Below, one piece after another: positions 1-11,742 of a stretch of 64,000 bases of DNA. Position numbers and translations under genes: made by a program. Origin of the DNA: Marisa cornuarietis (lineage: Eukaryota; Mollusca; Gastropoda; Architaenioglossa; Ampullariidae); assembly GCA_004794655.1 (NCBI GenBank), contig SMMW01000614.1, positions 5,292,501-5,356,500 on the forward strand. Direction: 5' to 3'. The notes below the pieces were generated by a model, which did not search any database, was not told the origin of the DNA, and saw nothing but the letters and a program-made list of their open reading frames with translations. Within the stretch, counting starts at the first letter, position 1. Every line of letters begins with the position of its first letter.

Positions 1-3000
1 TCCACAGCGCAGCAGCCGCAACTGTACCCACTGTTCTTAGCACAGCATCGGCAACTTCAACTACACCAAGGCCAGCAGCATCTATCACCTGCTACTACAA
101 TTCAGCCACATGCACAGCAGCACCAATCAGACAAAGAGTCACAGGGCATCCAGGACCACAAACAGCAGCAGCAGCAGCAGCAGCAGCAGGCCACCTGCTT
201 AGAGTATCACTTTCAGCAGCCAGTGAGGCCACCACCCTTCATTTTTTCAATGCCACCTGCTTTAGCAAACCCAGCGTCCAATCCCCCACATGCATCCACA
301 CCAGTGTCTGGCATGCAGCCTGCATACGTCGCCATGCCTGGTGTCTTACCAAGGGGCATGCCTGGCCGCCCTCCTTTCTTCATATCACCTGTTATGCGAG
401 GAAACTCTCAACTTCCGGTAAATATATCTTTGTTACTGCATTAAATGTTTTTGTTCAGTCTTCATGGCTCTTCTCTTGGCTTGAATTTTTCTAAAGTTTA
501 TAAATAAATATTTTGATCGTTTCATATCAAAGCTATATATTTAAGGATCAGAAGTCTGGGATGTTGTAGATTTTTCACAACAATTACTTAATTGTTGTCT
601 GTGAAAGAAAAGTAATCTCAATCGTTTATATGCAATGCATTGTTGTAAATTATGTGTGTTGCTTAGTGAGGCCATTGAATTAAAATGTTTGTGTGTATGT
701 GAATGTGTGTGTGTGTGTGTGTGTGCATGTGTTCCTGGTGGTGCACACTTGTATTTTTACAGCATTACAGCATTTTACAAGGACCTCCTTTGCAAAGTCA
801 ACAGAATCAACCAGGTTAGGAGAATAGAATGGACAATGTGTGAGAATGAGTGAAAGCGTTAATGTACCATCAACATCGAAATTTTTGTTATTCCTCAAGT
901 GCTTAGAAAGGATGAAATTAAAGAGAGACAGGCGTGCAAGGATTTTGCATGCACTGCATTTTGTAAATAATATTTTTGTTTCACTGGGTTTGCTTTCTTT
1001 CAGATCGTAGTCAAAGTTCCCCAAACACCAGTAACTCCCATCCAGGCAGCACCTGAAGCACAGAGACTTCATTCAAAAATTGCATCCAAAGGTATCACCC
1101 ATGCTGCTAACACCTTTTTATAAGCATTATGTGTTTAATTGTCAAAACTTTGACGTCTTTTATTTCAAATACTAAATGTGTACCAAGGGTTTGTATGCAG
1201 TAAAACTTTAAAAAATAATTCCACTTGAAAACTATATTTTGTATTATCCTTCAACATGGAATCTAGCTTTTCTTTTCTAAGGTAGTTTTGGAACTGTGTA
1301 CAAGGGTCTCAAAGTTACAAAAATTATATATATATATTTTTTTTTGCTGGAGTTAACCTCCAGTTCAAAAGTATTTGAAAGATATATAGTATAGTTGTTT
1401 GGGTTTGTAAGAGTGGTATTAGGAAGAGATAGTTATGGGATGATGGTATTGAGACTGAACTGGCAGTGAATATGGAATTTAGAGAGTGATACTGTTTTCA
1501 TTGAACCTCTCAAGGACGACACTTGCCTGTGACACCGTGGGAAATGCATCCATGTGGCGAACATTGTAGCTGATGTTATTTAAGTACCAAAGGCATGCAA
1601 GGAGAAAAATAAACAACAGCAGCAGCCACAGTGACAGTGTTCTGATAATGTATAAATATGGAGAGATGCATTTGTGTGAACAAAGGAATATTTTAAACAC
1701 ACAGAGCACACTAGTATTATACTTCTTGCTACAGTTGGCATCATTTTTTTTTTTTTTTGGTGGGAGGGCCTCCCATTTGTGACTATATGAAACCCAAGAC
1801 ATTGCTTCCTATCTCATGTCCTCATGTGTTTTTCTGAGATTTTCCTGTTTGTATAATTGAAACCTGGGGTCTGTTTAATTTTTTTAGAAATCTGCTGATA
1901 TCATGACAGGCTGCACAACATATGCTGGCATTTACAGTCAGCTGAAATCTGTATGCTGCTTACACACACAAAAAAAGTGTTGATAATTCCTTTTCAATTG
2001 CTGTCCTTTTACCTGTTTTGCAAGGCTATTCTTTCCCTTGGTCTCTTCCTTGCTTTCTGTTTGTTTTCTGGGGGGAAGTTCCATAACCTGGTGGTAGGTC
2101 AGAGCATAAGGTTGCAAAATCACGGCCTGTTGCCGAAAAAGATCCTCTGATCAAGTAGCACTTGCATAGCAGAAATGGGAAGGCTAGAGCACTAGAAGTG
2201 AGAAGGTTAGCACACCAGGAGAGGATTGGGCTCAGCCTTTTATGCTGCACCCCTGGCATAGTGAAGCACATGATCACTGCCCATACAACCTCCGGACCAT
2301 GGGTCTGTTGATCTTCTTCACCCTTGACCTTCCTTTGACTCCAGCATCTATGTGCACCTTACTTTCTAAAATGTCTGGAATGTGTAGGATTGGGTGCAGA
2401 TATCTTTAGCAAGAATTTAAACTCTGTTATCCTTTGCTGTAATGTAATGGTTATGTTGGTTCTTGCTAGTTGGAGCAGGGCTTCCTCCCTTACATGTAAA
2501 TATAGTCAGAGAGGTCTTTCAAAAAATAACTACATGACTTAAACCAAATATAAATATATAAGTGATAATCACAAGAATACCTCATTTGCTTGATGATGAG
2601 GCAAAGAAGGAATGTACTGTCTATATGCTGCATCACTGTAAATTTCATGATTGTGATCATGTTTCCATGTTAACTTTGCACATAAACTTTCCGCTTTTCC
2701 GTCAGCCAAAAGAAGCTTTGGAACAGGCAGATCCCAATGCGCTGAGCAGTTCAGTATGTTACATACATTTAGTATCTAAAAGGCTTAGCTTTGAGTGAAG
2801 ATGATATGAGTATAGATAAGCAAGCAACAATTCTGCCAAGATATTGCCATTCTTAAGCTGCACACCCATGGATGTACAAAATAAGAATGAAGTTAGCTGA
2901 AGCAGAGGTCAATTCTTTACCATTTTGCATTCAAATTAAAAAAAAAATCTCCAGTTCTTCAGCATCAGAGCTTAAAGAACTAGTAGGACATACACTATTT

Positions 3001-3184
3001 CTGATGATTGTGTAAAGCTCTCTGTAACATACTATTTTCCCAAAGCTGGATGAAAAGCCCCTTTGTATTCTTGAGATACATGCCTACAAACATCACCGAG
3101 ATCACAATTGTGACATGTTTTTTACTTATCTACACAGAATTAACCAGTGATCCCAGTTGTCCCATTGGCAGGTTTATAATGTAA
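1..3184 (+). CDS. 3' part of a Gln/Pro-rich protein gene (partial, unrecognised)
   Basis: Frame 1 is open from the window edge to a donor (ccg|gtaaat), giving exon 1..417 of 139 codons. It is rich in Gln, His and Pro, with a nine-residue Gln run near 163-189 and a Pro/Met-rich end (PPPFIFSMPPALANP; ends RGNSQLP). A second exon, 1004..1091, follows cag| in the same phase and encodes IVVKVPQTPVTPIQAAPEAQ and nine further residues. Two weaker exons keep the phase: 2706..2753 and 3138..3184, ending GRFIM and a TAA at 3182-3184. Exon 2706..2753 is also open in another frame (PKEALEQADPNALSSS), so the C-terminus is uncertain. Low-complexity Q/P tracts are common in nuclear and RNA-binding regulators, but I recognise no domain. 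The gene starts outside the window. Sure of the first two exons, unsure of the last two. Confidence 0.45.
700..726. repeat. (GT)n microsatellite
   Basis: Short GT run in the intron between the first two exons of the Q/P-rich gene. Confidence 0.8.
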
Positions 3185-5810
3185 AGGTATCCATGAACAA
3201 TCCTTGTGTTGTGGACCTCTTTTTGTGCAAGGTAATATTTGTTGGTATGTCAAGAATGAAAGGTATTCGAATTTTGACAAATGTTATCTTTACTCAGCTT
3301 TACTCACTCCTCAAAGAAATTTGCACCCTTACTAGTCCTTTCAGACCAAATTTTGTCATCAAAAGAATTGGCTGCAGTGGTAGAAGGCAAACTGTCAAAT
3401 TCTTCTCATGGCAAAGGTTGGTCCAAGTGAGCTGCTGTAACTGTGGTTGACTGAATATTAACAGGCCCTTGATACATGTTCATCATTTACTTAGTGCCAC
3501 ATTTTGAATAATGTACCATCTGAATTTTGTGTCATGAAGCATCAGTTGATGTCACTGTCTTTGGCTAGATTCTGATCACATCAGTTCTCCATGATGACAT
3601 TGCTGTGCATTTGTTTCATGCCAGTCACCACTCACTTAGATCTTTACATGCTTATGCATCTGCGCTTACATGACAAGCTGCCAGAAGTGTGTGGGTTTTT
3701 ATTTTTTAAATAATCTTAAATTATGAGACCTTTCAACTCTTTTACAAAGCAGCTCTCGTAAGAACATTTCATAAAACTTAGATATTTATATTTATTTGTA
3801 TTGTTAAGGAACATTTTCCTAGTGGCGTGAAAATATTGCACATATTGCTTTTCTCCTTGCTTGTTGATTGCCACCAGCAAAACAAGTTTGTATGACATAT
3901 GGAATATTTATATACTTGTGAATATTTAATATTTTAATGTAGTATTAATTTTTTTTTCATTTTTGCCTCTGAGTTTCTGGAATGTATTACCTGAATATGA
4001 GTTGTAATGTTGTCATCCTGTAAAATACAGTTGGTAATGGAGCCTCTTTTTAAGTTACATTTTGCCATATAACATTCCATCCGGATAGCTCTTACAGTTA
4101 TTTGTCACAGCTCTTGACCTGTGAGAAGATGACAAACATTTTTTTATCAGTACACTTTAAAATTGCTTTTAATCAGGTTTTTTCCTCAGTTTTGTTTTAT
4201 TTGTATAGTCAGCATAGTAAGAAGTTTTGGACTGGTCACATTTTTAACATTCTTTGGTTAATGTTGGTGGCATTGCTTAGAGTAATTAGAAAATTCATCA
4301 GTGAATGGTTAAACATTGGTCTGTTATGAAGCAAAAACTTTAGGTGATAAAAACAGACTACTCAGCCAGGATGCTGAATCAGTGAGAATGAGTGTTGATG
4401 TATGTGTGCATGTGGATGGGCAGTTTGGGTGGGTGGGTGAGTGACAGAGAGAGAAAGATTGAAACTGCATCCCATGAGGCAGAATTTCAGCTGCGAGAAA
4501 TAAGAATCTATTTCTCCAATGTTGACAGTTATGAGTCTTTGTAATAATGTGGAAAAAACATTTTGCATTCATAAAGTTAACAGATTTTTTTTTATCGTGG
4601 CATAACCGGTCTGGGAAACAAGGTATTATCCATTTAGAGAAACTGTCATTTTACTTTCATTAACTGAAGTGCCATTGCATACATGTCCAGAGTTTCAAGG
4701 TAAGCAAAGTAAGGAGATTTGTGTGATCTTTGAACTTAATAACAACAGGTAGAAGAGTAACAAATGGAGACTGATGCTCAAACATAAAATCATGATCACA
4801 ACTGTAATTGTTGTCTCTCTAATAACAGCACTAGACCTAAACTGCATTATTTGGTACATAATTATGCTTTATGATGGAGTCCTATAATTATTTTTTTTTC
4901 CTCGTGAAAGCTTTTACAAGTTTGGATACGTGTGTGCACACTTCATCACACATTATAAAACTTTTCATGACTTAAATAGTAATAGGATATTTTTTTTAAT
5001 TATTTAGTACACAAGGAATAAATGTCTTCATGTAAGATTTTCAATTGAACCAAAAACACATGTTACCCTATACCCCTCAGTTTCGTAGTAAAAGGGGACA
5101 AAAGTTTCAACTGGTAGAGAGCATAGTTCATCTGTTGAAAGAATTTCAAGAACAGCAAATATCAGTGACAAGTCTTTCTGTCACTGTGTTTTTATACTAT
5201 TCTTAGGGTGAGGCAGCTACCGATGATTCTGTAAAGCCTTCTCAGAGTATGACATGTATGAATATTCTGTGCCTGATTTTGCAACGATGTGTACCATTTC
5301 TTGTCATATTATTTTAATCTTGCCGATGCGTGTGGTGTGGAAAAATGATTTGTATAGATATAAATAATAGTCACATGACAGTCCTATATTTATTGTTCTT
5401 TGTAGCCAGTGTGTATGTGTATGCAGGAAGATGGGATAACATGGGAGGTAATGTGTGGTGGATAGGGCTGGGGTGGAGAGCACTGGGCTACCGACAAAGA
5501 ACAAGCTAAAGAGATAAGTGGCATGAGGATTAATGAACATTAATATAACCTGTTTTTACTCTTTCACCCCTCCCTGCCAACAATGGAAACTGAGATGGGG
5601 GAGGGTACACCAAACGTCCTGACACACGACACAGGAGCTCTTTTCCACAGAGGTTAGAGAACGATTTCCTGTGCAACAAAATCAAATGAGGACCTCAGTA
5701 CTAAGTGCTCGTTAGTTCACACAGAAAAGGGTCCGCTTTTTTTTCCTGCAGGGGTTGCAAACACTTGAAGAAAGAAATCGTTCATGGACGGAAGTAGGGG
5801 AGGGGGTTGG
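3185..5810. other. 3' flank of the Q/P-rich gene; AT-rich non-coding DNA
   Basis: No credible exon was seen on either strand. The stretch is AT-rich with several T-runs and probably holds the 3' UTR of the left-hand gene. AATAAA-type words occur (for example near 5016), but none can be assigned with confidence. The right end probably belongs to the 3' UTR of the opposite-strand Tctex1 gene. Confidence 0.4.
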
Positions 5811-5880
5811 CGTTTTACGCCGAGCCAGCAACTAAGGCTATATCACAGCAAGGCAGCCAGCCCTGTAAACATGCCACATG
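5811..5880 (-). mobile_element. SINE fragment, copy 1 of a dispersed family
   Basis: About 70 bp match the 3' body of the SINE at 45130-45315: shared words include GAGCCAGCAACTAAGGC and GGCAGCCAGCCCTGTAAAC. The tRNA-like head is missing, so this is a truncated copy. It lies just downstream of the Tctex1 stop codon, probably inside that gene's 3' UTR. A third copy is at 57850-58014. Confidence 0.75.
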
Positions 5881-5937
5881 GACGGAAGGGGGAAATGTGA
5901 GGGGAAGAGGGCGGTTAAATTGCCAGCTTTGAGGAAA

Positions 5938-8900
5938 TCATTCTGCGTACACTGCGTAGACGAGGCCCACAGCGTACAGAGATCTGTTCTTGTACGTGTG
6001 CTCCGCAAAGGAATCGAACTGCGCGTTCCACACACACCTGCTGGAAAAGGCCACGCCCGAGTCCCTCCGCTGACCAATGGCGACCATCGTTACAAGTTTG
6101 TAGCGCGCGTAGCCCAGTTCCTTCACGCGCTGTTTAATGACGTCAGCGAGGGTCTTGGACAGCTGCGTGCACTCCTCCGTGTTGTACTTCTTGTCGGCCA
6201 GTACGCTCTCCATCGTCTCTCGCAGGACGCGCTTGGCAGCCGCTGGAGAGAATGCCCTCTCCTGCAGAGTAGTTAAATAAAGCGTCAGTATGCTACACGG
6301 AAAGGCCTTCAACCTGTGAACGTCGATCAAAAGTAAACAAAAAAAGGAAACATATCATTTGAAAACAAGTTTAACGTTCGTAAACGTCAAAATACGTTTA
6401 GACTGTGTAAATGTCGAAGTTTCGGTGACAAAAATGACGAAACTTCAGCTTTCCTGAAGTATACGCTTTTTCCTGCAGTGTGAATATCGCCAGCAAGCAT
6501 ACAGGCATGTAATGAAAATACCAACCTAACAATATTGTTAGTTTTTTTACGAAACTATTTTATGCATTGACAATTTTTTGTACGTTCTTTACCAGAAACA
6601 TGTAATAAATATTAACTGATCTTAAATAGAAAAACCTTTATGAAAGTTTTAATATGAAAAGGCCCTTAATAAGAATGAATATCGTTGGAGTACGATCAGC
6701 TGGTCATATGAGTTTAGGAGGGCATATCCTCTTTCAGACTGAGCGCTGAAATGTTTGCATCTTAGAATTCCGATCGAACAATTCTGTTTTCAGCTTGGCC
6801 TGCTCTTGTCCCAGGTAGTCACAGGGAAGAATAATTATGGTATCGAACGGAAAGTTGACACCGGGACTTTTATGCAGCGGATGAAGCGAGGAGGCAGGGC
6901 TCGTAACGCATTAATATTCGTATGAGCACGCGTAACCGAAGTGCTCAAGTCATTATCGTTTTTAGCTTGGCCTGCCTTGCTAACGCTTTTCAATCATACA
7001 CGGCAAGAAAAAGACTTGCCTCTCGAAAACTACTAGATCTACCTATCTACACTCGCCACCAAGGGGCGATCTCCTGGTGGTTCGACTAGCGGCACCTAAA
7101 CCCAAAAGCGTGCGCTAGCCGGTTCACTATCCGTGTGAAACAGCATATTTCCCACAGTTTACTCAGCTGAAGAGCGGTGAGCCTCAGTCTGTAGCCGGGG
7201 AGGGGGGATGTAAGGCAGTGAGAGAGAGAGAGAAGGCAGGCCCCGCCCTCACAAAAGCTGGCCCCAACGTAAATGGGGGCTCTAACACCTCAATCCTCAC
7301 TAACCCCTCGGTCAAAGTGAATACCCTCGGTCCTCATTTTAACACCTCACTCTCCGCTCTTACACCTCACTAACTCATCGCTCATAAAACCACCTTTTTC
7401 TAACACCTCACTCTTCGCTCTAACACTTCATTCTAACACCTCACTCGTAGGCGACTGTGAGGTTACGGGAAAACTACCTTTCTTAAGACTTACCAGACGT
7501 GTAGAAGACAGACCTAGCCTCTAGAAAACCAGTGACTCTACCTGGCTTCCTTCGCAAACCATGCATAGAAGAGTAGAAGAGAGTTCAAGCCTGTACGGCT
7601 AGCTTTTCTGCCAGAAGATTGACCTTGCCTCTAGTAAATAAAAGTGGCATTGCCTAGCCCTTACAAGACTAGCAATACCACCTAGCTTTTATCGTCAACA
7701 ATAAAATAGAACTGTAGAAGGCCAGTAACACCATCTAGCTTTACTTCTCAACCTTTCGCAAGGGTCTCTAGGCGGCCAACAACAATACCTAGCTTCATTC
7801 GCAAATCTTATGTATTATAGAACTCACCTGTAAAAAACCAAAACGTGAAGTATAGCTTTCCTCGCAAACATCGCATAAAACCAGGACAAGAAGTCTACAG
7901 ACTACACAGCCTCATTTGCCAACCTTGCTAAAGACCAACTCACCTCTAGAAGACCAGTGATCCTGCCTGTACGTCGACAACCACCACCACGACAAAGCGA
8001 CAACCACTACGAACCTGCTGGCCACAGCAAAGATGGCTTCCCCAGAACAACACCTCAGAGGTGAACTCAGGTAAACTCTCTGTATACATTTCTATCCACA
8101 CTCGTGATTTAGATATATCTGGGAGCTTAAACCCAACTAAAATCGCTTAACACCAATATCACGAACTGCAGTCATACCTCCATGATCTTCATCCCAGCCA
8201 TATATGCACTGTTTGTTCACTGGGCCCTGCGATAAGACTCTGGCTCTGAAAGAACAAGACTAAAGTACCGGAGCCTGGATATTGATCCTTTACCTGCTTC
8301 AAGACTATTTCTTTGAAATCGGAACTAAGCAATCTCGCGAGAACTTGATGGATAGAGGAGGGGAGGGAGGCGTCTGTCAGAAGACGGTCGCTTGTGATTT
8401 GAATTGCAGACCTTTTATGTTGTTCCTTAGAGTAGTACTCATCTGGTAATGTTGTGCGGTCTCCCATTAGAGAATACAAGGCTCCTGGTTTCTCGTGATT
8501 TACGATCAACTTTTGCCCTCCAGTCATTATCTCGCCTGTGTGATGCACTGGGAGCAGAAAAACCACCGAAGAAATAGAAAAGGTGGGATCAGCTATCTGT
8601 CACGTTTGTTCGATCCTGTAACGTCCAAAGCCACTCAGACCGGTGGCATGATCTTTCAAAGGTAATCATGCTCCGCCGGCTTGGTCAGCTTGAAAGCATG
8701 TTAAATGAAATATTAATAAGTATTGCTGATATTATTTTTGTGTCTTGTCCTGGGAATGATTAACTTTCTATAATTTTGTGTAACTGTCAGCCAGTAAGCA
8801 CCCTCTAAAGTTTCCATTCCCGATAGAGCGACTGGAAAAAGCTGGGAACAAATACTGGAAAACTTATCAAAAGCACTGGACAACAAGAAGGTTAGTAATA

Positions 8901-9265
8901 TTCCTGAAATATATCAAGAACAGCAGATATCAAGCAATTTAATACACATTAAAAAAATCATGGGAACCCATGACAGCAAGCAGATTAATAAACTTGCAGA
9001 AGCGTTTATTAAGAGCACTTCCAGCAAACGGGTTCCTAAACTTGCAGACATTATTAAAATAACCGGACAACAAGCAGGTTAATAAACTTGCAGAAGAACA
9101 CCAAGAGCACAGGACAACAAACTTGCAGAAATTTACCAAGCGAATCAATAGCTCTTTGATCATTTACACATAACACAAGCCGAACACGTGGTTTTCTTTC
9201 ATAGTTGGCCACATATAGCCACAAGTACACATACGTGTCTGTGGCTACAGCTGTGTGCAGTTTGC

Positions 9266-9311
<46 letters not shown>

Positions 9312-9616
9312 TCACTAGGCCATTATAAAATAAAACTTAAGGATGTTTGGAGTGGACGGAGTATGTGCAAATATCTTTCACTGGCTGTCTCTCTTGTTAG
9401 TCATGATTTAAAAAAAAGAATGATCTATGCCAAAGGAGATAGTAAGTACTTCGGTGGAAACGTTTCTTTTCTAAAAGCCATTTACTGACAGCTGCCAGTC
9501 CACTTGTATATAAACTGTCGAGTACAAAACAGCTTTTAGAGAGTTTCCTTACCCTCGACAACTTACGAACAAAGAAATCTCACAACGGCTCGGAAGGCGT
9601 GTAAAGTACTATTCTC

Positions 9617-9689
<73 letters not shown>

Positions 9690-10293
9690 GGTATATTTTG
9701 GTATCTTACGGACAACTTCGATGTACATCTTTATAGCGACTACCGAACAAGTGCGCGTTGCATTTGGACTGCAAATGAACCTTCGAGATCTATAATCGTG
9801 TCTGCGTGTGAAGTTACGTAAATCTACATCTTAATGAAAGAAAGAATCAACGAATGGATGAACAAACAAAATAATTCATGCATGCATGCATGCAGACAAT
9901 CAGACTGCACAGTAAAGTTACAAGCTTAAAGAAAAGGATCCCAAACAATCTAATTTTTTTCTGGCAAGAATAACATAAATCAATAAAAAAAGGAAAGGAC
10001 TCAAGAAAAAAAATGAATATCGTCACGATGAACATGGTTCATGAGCCACTTACCGGCTCGGTCTTGTAGGTGTTCTCATACAGAGCGTGACGGCTGATGG
10101 TGCTTGGAGCCGGGGGTGCTATGGAAACGCGGCGAGCTTGAGCCGAGGTCATGATGATAGCAGAGCGACTGACGCCATTGTGATGCGCGACATTGCTGCC
10201 GGCTGCTGCTGCTGCTCCTCCTCCTCCTCCAGCTGCTCCCTGCTCTGCCACGGAGTGGCGCCGCCCCGCCGGGCCAGCTGTGGGGGCGAGCAT
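5938..10293 (-). CDS. Tctex1-domain dynein light chain protein (DYNLT4/5-like), 2 exons
   Basis: Minus-strand exons are 10293..10054 (80 codons) and 6261..5938 (107 codons plus stop), joined in phase 0 by donor ccg|gtaagt and acceptor ctgcag|gag. The 187-aa product has a disordered N-terminus with Gly and Ala runs and an RRVS motif (residues 54-57). Then come ENTYKTEP (73-80) and a full Tctex1 domain to the C-terminus, with the family pattern SLYAVGLVYAVYAE at the end. Tctex1 proteins are dynein light chains that bind intermediate chains. The long N-terminus and length resemble DYNLT5 or DYNLT4 (TCTEX1D1/TCTEX1D4) rather than DYNLT1, so a ciliary or flagellar role is likely but inferred. I chose the ATG at 10293 because the frame upstream is open but I found no earlier ATG. 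The 3.8-kb intron is full of degenerate repeats. Confidence 0.88.
7020..7980. repeat. Degenerate tandem repeat region in the Tctex1 intron
   Basis: Two repeat types lie side by side. At about 7280-7450 variants of TAACACCTCACTC recur. From about 7480 to 7975 a decayed unit of roughly 70-80 bp recurs, recognisable by words such as CTAGCTT, TTCGCAAAC and TCTAGAAGACCAGTGA. A related piece appears at 7010-7070. The units are too diverged to delimit exactly by eye. Confidence 0.55.
8189..8566 (-). other. Intronic open reading frame of unknown meaning (125 codons)
   Basis: An open frame on the same strand as, and inside, the Tctex1 intron. The frame opens with a GTG codon; the first ATG is 13 codons later (IMTGGQKLIVNHEK). 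A good acceptor-like stretch (tttttctgctcccag|) lies near its start. The composition is ordinary rather than low-complexity, but I recognise no domain. It could be an alternative exon, a transposon remnant or chance. Confidence 0.2.
8800..9135. repeat. Degenerate tandem repeat, about 65-bp period
   Basis: Words such as CTGGACAACAAG, CAGGTTAATAAACTTGCAGA and AAACTTGCAGA recur several times with small changes, consistent with an old minisatellite in the Tctex1 intron. The period is estimated by eye. Confidence 0.5.
9268..9310. repeat. (GT)n microsatellite
   Basis: Uninterrupted GT dinucleotide run of about 40 bp. Confidence 0.95.
9619..9686. repeat. (CA)n microsatellite
   Basis: Uninterrupted CA run of about 68 bp. 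Confidence 0.95.
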
Positions 10294-10540
10294 GCCGCGC
10301 TGTGACGTAGCTGTCACGTCACTCGAGAAAACGGCCACTGGATCCCGACTAGGCTGCAACACCAAGAGATTGTTTTGTTGTTTTTAATTGCTTTTTTTTA
10401 AATTTGTGAGGAAACGAAAGGCAAATCCTCCGTGCCGGCTGAGTTTGAAAAGGTGCTGGCGCCTGCCAAGCCTTATGACAACAGCAATGAATGGGGGTGT
10501 TTCTAGTGATAAGGTCTCGACATTCTTTGAGGGTCATTGC
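10294..10540 (-). promoter_or_regulatory. Probable 5' UTR and promoter region of the Tctex1 gene
   Basis: GC-rich DNA directly upstream of the chosen ATG. It contains two CRE-like cores in inverted orientation, TGACGT (10303-10308) and ACGTCA (10316-10321). The latter is extended to CACGTCACTCGAG. No TATA box was seen. The assignment rests on position and composition only. Confidence 0.35.
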
Positions 10541-10798
10541 CTTTGTACGTGGTTAAGCGTGACGTGAGCGGCTACCTGGAGTCTTTTGTACCAGGCCCTC
10601 TTTGTAGTCTCCCCTCTACCCACGTTCTTTGGGTACACACGTACATATACGGGGTCCCATTGACCGCGATAATGATATGGAAGCGATCTCACACCGGTTG
10701 CTATTCTGCGGAGATACGTAGCAATTCTCCATAGGCTTCTGGAACTAAGACAGAGGGTTGACTCCGAGTGTTAGGTATCACAATCTTCTACGATTTGC

Positions 10799-10857
<59 letters not shown>

Positions 10858-11742
10858 TATTAGTGCACACACTCGCTCACACACATATTCGCCTCACCAT
10901 TAATTAATCAACGTCTTTATCCATGCATTTAAAGTCGACATTTGGTCGTTTTACCTGAAACCTGATCACATGACAAGATGTTCTGGTTGACCGAAGCTGC
11001 GCGTGACATAGCGGTGCTGAAGATTTCATGATAACCACGTGATTTTATTAGCTCAGCGAGTGACTACTCAGTCTTATACCTGCTGACTAGATGTCGGCAA
11101 GTCAGGCTTACTCAGCAAGCCTCTTTTTTGAAGCAAGTGGTTTTCCCTCCAATATACTAATGAAGACTGATAGCAATCAACCTCGGTAAGGTGTTTGCTG
11201 TTCGTCACGTCGGATGCTACGAAGAGCGTCCCCTTCTACCTCCCACTCCCAAAACTCCAAATTGTAGAATGTATGGAAATGCAAATAAAATTAAACAATT
11301 GCAATTATATATGTCTCATATGTTGAGCAGTTATGCGTTTTTGAAAATAACTTTAATTTTTGTCAACCTTCTTTGGATCTGTTCGCCAGCATCGTTTCAA
11401 GGCCCATTGACCCACAAGCTTAAATCTGCTTACAGTTAATATCATAAATGCTGTGTGTGAAAGGAAAAACTTCAGCTCTTATCACTTATGTATATTATCT
11501 ATCTTTATTCCTGTACAACAGCAAATTTCAACACTCAAGCATATGCGAGAGATAAAGCGCCAACGTGTGTACTTTTACTGGGAGAGATGTTGCATAGTTT
11601 GGAGAACTTTAAAGATTTCGGTGTCTTTCTGTTCAACATTTTTGTTTGCACACTCTCACTGATAACACTGCTTATAATATTCTTCCAGAATGCAGTGGCC
11701 AACAGTGAGTATCTAAGACATAATTATTGTGGCCGTCGTGCA
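10541..11742. other. Intergenic DNA
   Basis: Apart from a (GT)n run at 10800-10856, nothing recognisable. The open frames here have no exon-like features. Confidence 0.5.
10800..10856. repeat. (GT)n microsatellite
   Basis: Uninterrupted GT run of about 56 bp. Confidence 0.95.

Noticed and set aside
5878..6276. 132-codon plus-strand open frame
   Set aside because: It is the antisense shadow of the second Tctex1 exon.
9881..9894. CATGCATGCATGCATG palindromic run as a possible regulatory site
   Set aside because: It is a short simple tetranucleotide repeat in an intron with no supporting context.
10039..10365. A longer N-terminus for the Tctex1 protein starting at 10365
   Set aside because: That codon is TTG; the first ATG I found in frame is at 10293. 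An upstream coding exon cannot be fully excluded.
10087..10387. Two plus-strand open frames with Cys/Ser or Ala/Pro runs
   Set aside because: They are antisense to the first Tctex1 exon and arise from its Gly/Ala codon runs.
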